A stretch of 64,000 nucleotides of DNA, from the NCBI RefSeq assembly GCF_003086295.3, contig NC_092050.1, positions 148,806,699-148,870,698 on the forward strand, in the 5' to 3' direction. Source of the stretch: Arachis hypogaea. Lineage: Eukaryota; Streptophyta; Magnoliopsida; Fabales; Fabaceae. The position numbers and the translations under genes were made by a program. Position 1 is the first letter of the stretch. Each line of letters opens with the position of its first letter. Under the pieces are notes generated by a model. That model ran no database searches. It was not told where the DNA came from and saw only the letters and a program-made list of their open reading frames with translations. Positions 12,717 to 22,440 of this stretch are shown piece by piece.

Positions 12717-15700
12717 ATGGATTGTGACTATTTAAATATTATTAGTTGGAATGTAAGGGGGCGTCAAATAAGATGTCTTGGGTGCACTGTAAGAAATTGA
12801 TACGAAAATTTCAACCAACTTTTTTTTTTATTTTGGTGGAAACTCATATTGCGTTTGAAACTATGAAAGAATTTTGGGGGAGATTAGGCTATTATCTTGT
12901 AGGGATTGTAGATGCTGTTGGACACAAGGGAGGATTTTGGTTTCTCTCTGCTAATTTAAAATTCTTTTGTAAAATTCTTTGGGCTATAAATCAATGTGTA
13001 ACTTTGGAAATTGATGGTGGTGGGAGAAGATGGATCTGCAGTGCGGTTTATGGCAACCCTCTAGCCACTAATAGAGTAGAATTATGGAGTCATCTGCTTG
13101 ATATTGGTTTGTGCATTAAGGACCCGTGGATGGTGGTAAGGAATTTTAATGATATTTTGAGTGTTCATGAGGTGAAGGGGGTGATTTCTATTCGAATCGC
13201 AGTAGTATCTTTGCAAGTACTTTAGATTCTTGTGGTCTTTTTGATCTGATAATCTCTGGAAGACGGTTTACTTGGTTCCGTAAAATTCAAGGAAACAAAA
13301 AAATTGCAAAGAGATTGGATAGAGTTTGTTGTACTACAGAATGGCACCTTCTTTTTCCAGAAGCTTTTGTTGAAGTTCTTAGCCATTCTCACTCTGATCA
13401 TTGTCCCCTACTTATCCGATGTAAAGGAGTTTCTATCAAGAAAGAAAACTGGCCTTTTAGATTTCAAACGGCATGGGTAACACATCCTGATTACAAGGTC
13501 ATTGTTCAGAAATCTTGGGATAGTACAGACTTTGACATCCATAAGAAGTTGCTGGGGGTTCAAAAAGCTTCGTTGGAATTCAACTCTACAGTCTTCGACA
13601 ATATTTTTATTAAAAAGAGGGAATTGGAGACTTTTTTGAATTGTATTCAACGGAAAATGAAAGTTGATGATGATCCAATTTTGAAGCATAAAGAGGAAGA
13701 ATTGAGAGCTGAGTATAATTTAGTGTTGGCCCAAGAAGAATTGCTTTGGTACCAGAAGTCAAGAGATCAATGGGTTCGATATGGTGATAGAAATACTAGC
13801 TTTTACCATATGCAAACCATCCTTAGAAGAAAATCTAACAAGGTTCATGGGTTGCTGGTCAGTGATGGGTCCTGGTCTGATGATCCAGAAATTTTGTAGA
13901 GAGAGGTTGTTTATTTCTTCAAAAATATTTTTTGCTCTACTGAGCCTGTTGAGGTTAATTGTATAGGAGAAATTCCTATGCCGTCTCTTAGCCAAGATGC
14001 TTGTGATAATTTGTCTAAACCAATAACATTGTTGGAGGTTAAAGAAGCTCTGGATAATATGAGCTCGTTCAAAGTTCTTGGGCCGGATGGTTTTCAAGTT
14101 TTTTTCTTCAAGGAATATTGGGATGTGGTGGGTTATGAGGTGTGACGTACTGTTCAGAAAGCATTCTTAGGGGAGACGTTAAGCCATTCTTTGTTGAAAA
14201 CTTTGATTGTTCTTATCCCTAAGTGCGACCCTCCAACTAGATGGAAGGATTTTCGGCCAATAAGCATTTATAATGTAATTTATAAGCTAGTGACTAAAGT
14301 GCTAGTTAATAGATTACGACCATTTTTGAATGAGATTGTTAGCCCAACTCGGGGAGGGTTTATTCATGGTAAAGGAGCGCCAGATAATATTATTGTCGCC
14401 CAAAAAGTTCTTCACTTTCTTAAGCGAACAAAGTCTAGAAAAGGAGCTATGGCTTTTAAGATTGATTTAGAAAAGACTTATGATAGAGTTGATTGGAATT
14501 TTCTTGAGCACACTCTTGAATTTTTTGGCTTTCCTTCTCTAATTATTCGGCTTGTAATGAATTCTGTTCAGGCCTCAAATCTTTCCATCTTTTGGAATGG
14601 GAATAGATTGGACAACTTCCAACCTTGCAGAGGGCTCAGGCAAGGAGATCCAATTTCTCCTTATTTATTTGTTTTGTGCATGGAGAGATTGACGTGCTTC
14701 ATTTCTAAACAAGTTGACGAGGGTATTTGGGATGGTGTGGCTGTTTTTAGAGGGGGACCTAGAGTTTCTCACTTGATGTAGATGACCTTCTCCTTTTTGT
14801 AAAGCGAAGAAAAATCAAGTTCAGAATGTTGTGCACACCTTGGAGCTGTTCTGTAAAGTTTCAGGTATGAAGGTTAACATTGAAAAATCTAAAGCTATTT
14901 GTTCTAGAAATATCTCTAATAGAAGGAAGGAAATGTTGTCTGGTGTTTCTCATATTCCTTTTACTAGTGACCTAGGCAAATACTTGAGGGTGAACCTTAA
15001 TCATCATCGAGCTGCTAGGTCTATTTTTTTGGGCTCTTTAGAGAAGATCAAGAATAGGCTGGCTAGTTGGAAAGGTCGGCTCCTTAACAGAGCAGGAAGG
15101 CTTTGCTTAATTAAATCTGTTGCTTCTTCTCTTTCTATTCATCAGATGCAAGTGACTCTTTTCCTACTTCAATTTGTCAAAAAATTGATTCTGTACTTAG
15201 ACAATTCTTGTGGAAGGGAAAGGTGGGGAAGCGTTGCTTAAATTTAGTCAAGTGGAGCAAAGTTGTCACTCTAAGAAAATATGGAGGCTTGGGAATTAGA
15301 GATACTCAATGTGTAAATTTTGCTTTATTAGGAAAGCTTGTTTGAAAATTAATGCATAATAAAGATAAGTTAGTTTTGGGTAAGAATTATGTTGGCAAAA
15401 TATTTATTTGGGAGTTCTTACTTTTCACCCAATTTTTCTAATTATGTTTCAAGCACTTGGCGAGCGATTTATAAGACAATAGAAAAGTTTCGTGATGGTT
15501 TTAATGGGTGTACAGGCAGGATGTCTCAATGCTTTTCGTATCATGCTTGGCGACTATGTGGAATGCTAGCTCCTTTGGTTCCTTTTGTGCACATTTCTGA
15601 TTCTCACTTAAAGCTAGAAGATGTCTGGCACCATGGACATTGGCGGTGGGATATTCTTTGCACAATGAATCCGGAAGAAGTTAAACTTGATTTGATGCTC

Positions 15701-16708
15701 TGTGATCCTATCAAGCATGCAGGAGATAAAACAAGTTGTTTTTGGACAAACTCAAATACTCTCACCTATTCGACTAAAAGCAGGTATAAATGGCTATTGA
15801 AGAAGAAATTTGGCTGGAATGATAATGAAAATTGGCTTTCGCTTTGGCGCTTGAGAATACTGGAGAAGATAAAGTGACTGCTCTAACTTTGCCTCAACAA
15901 CGAAATTCTCACAGCTAGTTACCGGTTTTAAAGAGGTCTTGCTACTTCTGATTTTTGTTAGAGATGTTATCTTGCTCTAGAGGATATTAACCATTGCTTT
16001 AGAACTTGCCAAAAAACTCGTCAGATTTGGATTAGCTTAAACTTGGAAATGACCGTTGTGGACTCTAGTTTGGATTTTGTGTCTTAGATTCGTTCTAACC
16101 TCAACAAAAATGAGTTTCTCTTTGCAGCAGCCTTTTGGTGGATTTGAAGGGATAGGAACAATGACATCTTCCATCAAGATGATCCATGGAGTAAGGAGAA
16201 AATTGTTCACTTGGTTAAACATGCTGCTCGAGATTTCTCCAATGTCGTTACCACCCAAAAACATATTATTCCTTCCTTTTTGCAATATAACTGGGAACCA
16301 CCTCCAATGAATGTCTGTAAAGTGAGCTGCGATGCAACCGTTTTTTAAAATGAGCAATTAGTTGGTTTTGGGTGTATTATTAGAGACAGCATGGAAATTT
16401 GGATAAAATGTTGTTCTGCTAGTATATCTCTTTTTAGTGTTCTCTGTTGTGAGTTTCATAGTTTTTGGAGATGGCTTGTTATGGCTTGGGATTATGAGTG
16501 CAAAGAGGTCATATGTGAAACTGATAATCTTGATGCGTTTCTTCTTATTTCGCGAGACACAACTAGTATGATTAGGAATGACTCTGATCTGTTTGACAAA
16601 ATCAAAGAGATGCTCCAGCGCAATTGGACAGCTATTTTAGTGCTCATCCAGCATACAGCAAACAGAGCAGCTAATTTAATGGCTAAAACTGTTGCTTTAA
16701 ATAAGTAA
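12717..16708 (+). pseudogene. LINE ORF2 endonuclease-reverse transcriptase, broken
   Basis: The frame starts at ATG 12717 with an ISWNVRGRQ-type endonuclease start, shifts frame in a G-rich run near 12757, and continues through 12746-13225. The usual GDFND catalytic motif reads RNFND here. Linker segments at 13315-13899 lead to reverse transcriptase at 14191-14781, with FRPISIYN and GLRQGDPISPYLF motifs. The catalytic (F/Y)ADD box is damaged: at about 14775-14790 the frame hits a stop just where it should appear. Further pieces lie at 14831-15241 and 15389-15877 (zf-RVT-like). An RNase H-like domain lies at 16391-16708 (DNLDAF, HTANRAANLMAK). At least five breaks make it non-functional. The intact protein would copy its own RNA into nicked target DNA. 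Confidence 0.88.
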
Positions 16709-17049
16709 GTGTACTTAACGTGGTTACTGTCTCTCTAATAATTTGGATATTATTATTAGAGAAGAGTGCTATTCTTTCTCTTAAGTATTTTTTTTTTTTT
16801 TGTGTTATGTTTAGTCAACAAAAAATGATAGTATTATAATGTAATGTGTCTAGAAAATATATGTTGTTTTTTTATGCTGATTAAATGAGAGTGTGTCTAG
16901 CCATCTCTGAGTGTAAACTTTATTCTATTCATGTAAGGGGCCTTATAGTGTACAGATGTGGGTGTACAGATTTTTGTCTTTTTGTGGCTGAAAAGCGTGT
17001 CACTAAAAGTGTTGCTTAAAGAAAAAGTGTTACCCTTAATCGTTAACTT

Positions 17050-17062
17050 GGCTCTGATACCA
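17050..17062 (-). other. tRNA-Met primer-binding site of the endogenous virus
   Basis: On the minus strand these bases read TGGTATCAGAGCC, complementary to the 3' end of initiator tRNA-Met, the standard primer of caulimovirid minus-strand DNA synthesis. It lies downstream of the movement protein and small frames. Recognisable viral sequence ends within roughly 100 nt beyond it. Confidence 0.82.
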
Positions 17063-17152
17063 ATTTTTACTCTTCATATTTTACTTCGAATAAGTTTAGA
17101 ATTGAAAATGTTACTTTTACTAGTATTTATAATTCTGATTTTTATAGTTTTT

Positions 17153-17380
17153 TCAATCTTGTTTTAGTTTATAATAGTCTTTTTTGCATGGATTATTGTT
17201 TATAAAATTTTTTATCTGTTTGTCTTTTTCTTGAATATATTTTCTCAAATCTTCAACAACTTCTTTTATTTCTACACTTTCTGTTGTTTCTAAATATCTT
17301 TTTAATTTTTCAACCTCATTCTCCATTTTTTCTTTCAACAGCTTTAATTCTTTTAAGTCATAATATGGTTTTCCAGGCAT
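17153..17380 (-). CDS. Small viral frame 4, coiled-coil-like (75 aa)
   Basis: This frame immediately follows frame 3 without spacer. It is mostly Glu/Lys/Leu heptads with a short NNNPCKK stretch near the C-terminus. A helical N-terminal part followed by a Pro-Cys-Lys stretch is compatible with a virion-associated-protein-type product, but I cannot establish homology by eye. It ends about 90 nt before the primer-binding site. Confidence 0.45.
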   Translation of the reverse strand: MPGKPYYDLKELKLLKEKMENEVEKLKRYLETTESVEIKEVVEDLRKYIQEKDKQIKNFINNNPCKKDYYKLKQD

Positions 17381-17572
17381 TTATAAATTTTTTAAGTTTA
17401 ACTCCAACATGTTTATATTTATTCTTATTTCTATCCTTTTTATTATAAGGTCATCAATTTCGATCTGAAGATTATTTAATTCCCTTTTATACTCCTTTAT
17501 TTTACTTTTTAAATTTTTCACTCTTTTTCTTTTTATTTTATTTTCTGGTCTTTCAATCTTTGCATGCTTCAT
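17381..17572 (-). CDS. Small viral frame 3, basic coiled-coil-like (63 aa)
   Basis: Starts with its own ATG and ends in a TAA directly followed by the ATG of the next frame (17380). It is rich in Lys and Arg at the N-terminus (RPENKIKRKRVKN), then Leu/Ile heptads. Function is not recognised. Size and charge suggest a nucleic-acid-binding or structural helper, but that is inference. Confidence 0.45.
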   Translation of the reverse strand: MKHAKIERPENKIKRKRVKNLKSKIKEYKRELNNLQIEIDDLIIKRIEIRININMLELNLKNL

Positions 17573-17575
17573 TAT

Positions 17576-17812
17576 TTATTTTAGAATTTCTGCAAATTCT
17601 ATCATCGCTTCATCACTATTTTCTAGAGATTCTATTAATTTTTCTAACTCTTCAACTTCTCTTTTTAACTTCTCATAGATTGTTTTTAGAGTTTCAAATG
17701 CTCTTTGATTTATTTCAGAAAATTGCAAATAATTCAAACGATTTTCTCTTTCAAAGAGCTCTTGTTTCTTATCTTGATAAGTTACATATATTTCTTCTTT
17801 ATTTATTGTCAT
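17576..17812 (-). CDS. Small viral frame 2, coiled-coil-like (78 aa)
   Basis: Starts at an ATG overlapping the movement-protein stop and ends four bases before the next ATG. The product is highly charged (Glu/Lys) with regular Leu/Ile spacing, so it is probably almost entirely helical coiled coil. I do not recognise a specific family. The tight spacing indicates co-expression from one polycistronic RNA. It could be part of what soymoviruses encode as a single frame after the movement protein. Confidence 0.5.
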   Translation of the reverse strand: MTINKEEIYVTYQDKKQELFERENRLNYLQFSEINQRAFETLKTIYEKLKREVEELEKLIESLENSDEAMIEFAEILK

Positions 17813-18726
17813 AATTTAGTATTTAGGGTTTCATTTAATTTTTCGACCTTTTTTGTTAATTCTTTTATTTCAGAATTTTCTTCTTTAATCTTTAACTTAG
17901 ATAAACTTAAAGGGCTATTAATTTTAGATTCTCTTATTTGAAAATTTGATGAAACCAATTTTTCTGATGGTTCTTTTAATAATAGAACTGAGTTTTCAAT
18001 AGCTTTATATTTTGGTATTTCTGTTTTTACAATTTTCTGAAATAATTTATCGACATAAATTCTTTCTCTGTTTTTAAATATTATACTATGATGGCTATTT
18101 GTTAAAGCATAATTTATTGCATATGTAATTGAAAACGGTTCATCATCTTGTTCCATTAGATTCTTTCTATGAAATTTATAAGCCAAACTTATAGATCTCC
18201 CAAGATTTTCAGTTGATAAAGGTATAGCATATCCAAGATGGGCATTAAATTTAACATTTACGTTTGCCAAATTTCCATGAACAATTCCGATTATTTGATC
18301 TATTGGGTCATCAGTAATTCTTTTGTCACAGATTGCTAAACTTATTGGTGAATTAATTCCTTTCATATATGTAGATTTGATTAAGACTTGTATAGTACTA
18401 ATATGAATCCATCCAATTTTAGATCTTTTTTGTTGATCCTTAATTTTTTTAATCTGTTTACTCAATTCTTCATTATTTATCAAAGCTATTTCAAGTTCTC
18501 CATTGGCAGATTTTATTTTTATAGGAGCTTCAAGTTGAATTTTTCCATAGTATATTATATTTTTTCTATTAAAAACTTCTTTTAAAAGATTTTGTTTATT
18601 GAAATTTTCATTTGATTTGAGGTTTAATTCTGTTTTTAGAACAGCCTGCTTTTCATTATCTAATAAAGCAGTTAATCTATAATAATCAGATTCTTCTGTT
18701 AATTCTAAACTTTCTAAATAATTCAT
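17809..18726 (-). CDS. Endogenous caulimovirid movement protein (30K superfamily)
   Basis: An intact 305-codon frame begins at ATG 18726, about 235 nt after the predicted RNA start, and ends in a TGA overlapping the next ATG (ATGA, 17809-17812). The central region has the hallmarks of a caulimovirid 30K movement protein: ALCDKRI followed by IGIVHGNLANVNVKF and a GYAIPL segment. The C-terminal 40 residues are Lys/Glu-rich coiled coil, as in proteins that contact virion-associated protein. Such proteins line tubules through plasmodesmata. It sits first after the promoter, ahead of the primer-binding site, unlike CaMV where the site comes first. No break is seen. Confidence 0.82.
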   Translation of the reverse strand: MNYLESLELTEESDYYRLTALLDNEKQAVLKTELNLKSNENFNKQNLLKEVFNRKNIIYYGKIQLEAPIKIKSANGELEIALINNEELSKQIKKIKDQQKRSKIGWIHISTIQVLIKSTYMKGINSPISLAICDKRITDDPIDQIIGIVHGNLANVNVKFNAHLGYAIPLSTENLGRSISLAYKFHRKNLMEQDDEPFSITYAINYALTNSHHSIIFKNRERIYVDKLFQKIVKTEIPKYKAIENSVLLLKEPSEKLVSSNFQIRESKINSPLSLSKLKIKEENSEIKELTKKVEKLNETLNTKL

Positions 18727-18729
18727 AAT

Positions 18730-19120
18730 TGAAAGACTAGAATGAAGATGTACCTTTCTGGAGAAAAACTTCCTTTATTTAGTATATTTTACATAAGGGG
18801 TTTTTAGCTCCAGAGGGGAGATTGTAGATACTAACTCCAGAGGGGAGTTTAGAACTATTTTTCCCTAAGGGAATTCTTCTTCAGACAATAGAATCGCCTC
18901 GGCTGCTTCCTCCTTGCTCTCCTAGCATATGAGTACTCTTAGCCTCCTGCTTTCTATTTTCTGATGCCTACTACAATTGCCTAAGCAACCTATTTATAAT
19001 GGTTGGGTCAGATGGACAATTCCCATCCTTACCCTTCTTATGACGTCATTGCTTACGTTATTGTTTATTATCTTGCACCAGCTACATTGTTGGTGCTCTA
19101 TGACCTAAGCGCTTACGTTA
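18730..19120 (-). promoter_or_regulatory. 35S-like pararetroviral promoter and leader
   Basis: In the gap between transactivator and movement protein, the minus strand carries a TATAAATA box (18991-18998). About 45 bp upstream is an as-1-like pair AACGTAAGC-AATGACGTCA (19041-19060), with another TAACGTAAG half at 19111-19120. An AATAAA signal lies at 18774-18779, about 190 nt downstream of the start predicted near 18962. This geometry, promoter then early poly(A) signal, fits production of a terminally redundant pregenomic RNA. A 13 bp direct repeat CTCCAGAGGGGAG (18808-18820, 18835-18847) lies in the leader. Confidence 0.75.
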
Positions 19121-20473
19121 TTATGCAATAATGTTGAGAGATGCTTCAGATGTGCTGTCTTCCTCTTTCATTATGTGACCTTCAGATGCGTTGTCTTCTT
19201 CCTTTATCATGTGGGTTGATTCCGTTTTATTATTGCTTTCTTCAGATAACTCTGAGACGCATAGCTGGCACTTGTGGTCTTCTCTGTCTTTTATCAAATA
19301 GCAGAGATTCCTCTTTATCCCTTCAGGGAGCTTTTCTAAGAGTCCAGATAAGTTGTAGAATGCTGATTCAAATTCCACTAAGAGTCTCATCTCTCTTTCT
19401 TCAATTTCATTCCTTTTACTAGACACAAGCAAAGTATTTCTGCTTTTATAATTAATTCTTGTGTGAGATTTCCTTGTTATCTTTTGAGTTCTTTCGAAGA
19501 CCCTTGCTAGTGTGCTGGCTAGCCTTCCTTCATGACTGTAGATTGTTAAATCTTGAACTTGATCAATTGGTTGAAAATTTCCTGGGAAGACGGACATGAA
19601 TATTACTTGGTGTGCTGGAACCAAGCATTCTTCTTCTTCATTAAAAATAGGTTGACTGTTCGTAAATTTTAGGGATATATCCCTTGGATTTACGTTGTCA
19701 ATCATATTTTTAAATCTCTTCACTGCATCAACGAATCCTGCAGGAAACTCACTAATAATCTTTAGATCATTAAAAATTAAAATTGTATCAATTAATCCAT
19801 ACTGGAAAAACTGATAGGTGTCCGATGGGGATGCATCTGGAAATATAACCAGCTTTGTTAGCTGTTCTTTGGCAATAGGATAATATCCCAAAATTGCTCT
19901 TTTTTATTCAGTCCAGTTCAGTACTATATTAAGGGTTTCTCTGAGATTTGATCTACAGACCCTTTTCTTTTCTTTGATTTCAGCCCTTGTAGGAATGTTT
20001 CTTATTATCCCTGTTCTCTGGGTTTGAATTGGAGCTTTATCTGCTCTTTTTAGGATTTGCTCTGGATGAAGAGTTTCATATTCCCTGAAAGATTCCTTTG
20101 CTTCTTCCAGTGTTAAAAACCCTCCTTTATGAATTATCCTTGATTGATGTGTAAATGGTGCTGCTTTTTCCCAGGCATCATATACTCCTTTCATGGGGCC
20201 ATTATAAATTACATAATATTTTTTATCTTGGATGGATTTTTTGATAATTTCAGCAATTATTTTATTTTCTGGAATTTTTTCTTCACCTGATTTGTCCACC
20301 ACGCTTAGCTGGCTGAGCTCTGATGGTTTTGGTTGTTGTGTTGATTTCATTGCTTCGATGGCCTTCTTGAGGGATTGGATCTGTGTCCTTATTTGCTGAC
20401 AATGCTTGCATTTTTCGAGTTCTTGTTCGTATTTCTGAATTTCTTGATCTAATGCGTTGTAGACGAACTCCAT
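19121..20473 (-). pseudogene. Endogenous caulimovirid transactivator/viroplasmin (nonsense codon)
   Basis: The frame opens at ATG 20473 and stops at a TAA at 19904-19906, then continues open in the same frame to a stop at 19121-19123. It is thus one gene with an internal nonsense codon at about residue 190 of 450. An N-terminal coiled-coil-like region is followed by a viroplasmin/RNase H1-like segment with the recognisable YYVIYNGPMKGVYDAWEKA stretch. The downstream half resembles the caulimovirus gene VI product. The protein normally forms inclusion bodies and allows reinitiation on polycistronic RNA. A second TAACGTAAG-type element (19111-19120) abuts its end. Confidence 0.82.
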
Positions 20474-22440
20474 TCTCTTGTTAATGTATCTGCAATAACA
20501 TTTTTGTCACCCTTAATATATTCAATTTTTATTGGATATTGTAACAAAAATAATTGCCATCTTACCAGTCGTCCATGATTATAATCAACTTTTAAATTAT
20601 ATCGTATGAAACCTGTTAGGTAGCTTGAATCTGTCCTTAAGGTAAATTCTCTGGGTAGTAAATCAATTTTCCATTTCTTAAGAGATTTAATTGCTGCTAG
20701 AGTTTCCTTTTCATGAGTGGTATATCTCTGTTCTGTTGGAGTAAAAGTCCCTGAAATATACCTGCAAAGTAATTCCTTTGGGGAATTTTTAGAATCTAGT
20801 GATTCTTTTTCTTGCTCCAAACTTTTTATAGCTTTCTTAGCTTTTAGACATCCTGACCAGGTTATGTCTGAAGCATATGTTTCTACTATTAAGTAGTCAT
20901 TTTCTTCTGGAATATAAAGTTCTGGAAGTTTTTCACATAATTCTTTAATCTTTTGAATTTGCATACTATCTTTTTCATCCCATTTCCATTCTTTTTTAGT
21001 ACTTATTTTTGGAAATAAGCTTTTAGTGTATTCTGTTATATTCTTTAAGAATCCTTGATCAGAAATATAATTTATACACCCTAAAAATCTTTGTAGTTGT
21101 TTTCTATCTTCTATTTTATTAGGAAATAAATTTACCTTTTCTAGGACATTTGGCTGAAGTTTTAGCTTTCCTTGAGTGGATAGAATTAATCCAAGAAACT
21201 CTATTTCTTGTTTTGCTATTCTTGCTTTCTTTTTGCTAAGAACTAATCCTTTTTCTTTACATCTTTCTAAAACTATTAATAATTTTTGAAGATGATCTTC
21301 TCTATCCTGTTTTGTAAAAATTAGTATATCATCAATGTACACTAAAACAAATTCATTTAACTCTTTTAGATTTTCTTCCATAAATCTTTGATAAATATCT
21401 GGGGCTTGTTTTAATCCGAATGGCAATACATTCCATTCATAGAGTAACACACTTGTTGATTCTTTTGTTGGACAAGTAAAAGCAGTTAATTTCTTTGTTT
21501 CTTCGTCTAAACGAAGTTGCCAATATCCTGATTTTGCATCAAGAGATGAAAACCAAGTTGCTCCTTTGATTTTTTCTAAAATAGAATCTTTTCTTGGAAG
21601 TTTATGAGCATCACCAATAGTTGCTTCATTCATCTTCTTATAGTTAATAACCATTCTTCGTTTTCCCCTTTTAATTTCATTATTGTTTTCGACATAAAAG
21701 GCTGGAGCCGCATGAGGACTTTTACTTAATCTTATAATTCCTTTTTCCAAAAGATCTCTACATTCTAATGAAAACTCTTCTCTATCTCTTGCGGAATAAG
21801 GGATTTTATTTGGAACATTTATCTCTTTTGTCGGATCTTTTAATTTAATGCTTACTAATTCGTTATTTGTATTTTTAATATCTAAAGGATTTTCAGCACA
21901 AATTTCATCCAAAAGTTCTTCTATCTTTATTTCAAGATTATTTTTTGGGATATTTATTTGAAAGTATAAATTTAAATAACATGTCTCTAATATAGAAAAT
22001 ATTTTAAATTTTAAGATCTTATCTATAGTAGTAGTCGGTATTTTTATACGTTTTGATTTTTGATTTATTGAAGAATTGTGTGGAGCTTTTAAAACTATAT
22101 ATGTTAGTTCTTGAATGAATGGATGATATAGCTTTAAAAAGTTATTTCCTATGATAAAATCCATTCCAGAATCTAACATGTATATAGATGGAAGAATGAA
22201 CCTATAATTTTGAATAAAAATTTCAACCATCTCTGCTTTTTGGTCAATTTTATGTATTGATTTGTCAGCTATTCTAACTCTTAATGGTTTCTTTAATTTT
22301 TTCCAATCAAGTTTTATATTTGAACTAGCAAAGCATTGTGTTGCTCCAGAATCTATGAAAGCATTTATAAATTTTTCTGTTATTTTTATAGTAATAAATG
22401 TAGCATTATTACTCAGTCTCTGAGTCTGTTTCCGAGACAT
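20449..22440 (-). CDS. Endogenous caulimovirid polymerase: protease-RT-RNase H
   Basis: A single open frame of about 663 codons from ATG 22440; an upstream in-frame TTG is a less likely start. Retropepsin-like protease lies near residues 20-110 with the active-site motif DSGA. Reverse transcriptase follows from about residue 200, with YIDDILIF as the catalytic box and LPFGLKQAP upstream of it. RNase H takes the last 180 residues (YASD, HEKETLAA, RTDSSYL, VIADTLTR carrying acidic residues). No integrase is present, as expected for a pararetrovirus. It overlaps the transactivator start by 25 nt. The frame is fully open, notable for an endogenous copy. Expression cannot be judged. Confidence 0.9.
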   Translation of the reverse strand: MSRKQTQRLSNNATFITIKITEKFINAFIDSGATQCFASSNIKLDWKKLKKPLRVRIADKSIHKIDQKAEMVEIFIQNYRFILPSIYMLDSGMDFIIGNNFLKLYHPFIQELTYIVLKAPHNSSINQKSKRIKIPTTTIDKILKFKIFSILETCYLNLYFQINIPKNNLEIKIEELLDEICAENPLDIKNTNNELVSIKLKDPTKEINVPNKIPYSARDREEFSLECRDLLEKGIIRLSKSPHAAPAFYVENNNEIKRGKRRMVINYKKMNEATIGDAHKLPRKDSILEKIKGATWFSSLDAKSGYWQLRLDEETKKLTAFTCPTKESTSVLLYEWNVLPFGLKQAPDIYQRFMEENLKELNEFVLVYIDDILIFTKQDREDHLQKLLIVLERCKEKGLVLSKKKARIAKQEIEFLGLILSTQGKLKLQPNVLEKVNLFPNKIEDRKQLQRFLGCINYISDQGFLKNITEYTKSLFPKISTKKEWKWDEKDSMQIQKIKELCEKLPELYIPEENDYLIVETYASDITWSGCLKAKKAIKSLEQEKESLDSKNSPKELLCRYISGTFTPTEQRYTTHEKETLAAIKSLKKWKIDLLPREFTLRTDSSYLTGFIRYNLKVDYNHGRLVRWQLFLLQYPIKIEYIKGDKNVIADTLTREWSSSTTH

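Larger units (their letters stand above)
12310..16828 (+). mobile_element. L1-type LINE retrotransposon, decayed
   Basis: Non-LTR retrotransposon on the plus strand. It contains the 3' part of ORF1, then ORF2 with apurinic endonuclease, reverse transcriptase, zf-RVT-like and C-terminal RNase H-like segments. It ends in a T-rich 3' untranslated region with a short A tract near 16823-16828. No LTRs are present. The start is approximate because the 5' end appears truncated inside ORF1. Many frameshifts and stops show an old, inactive copy. The plus-strand end lies only about 100 bp from the endogenous virus. Confidence 0.85.
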
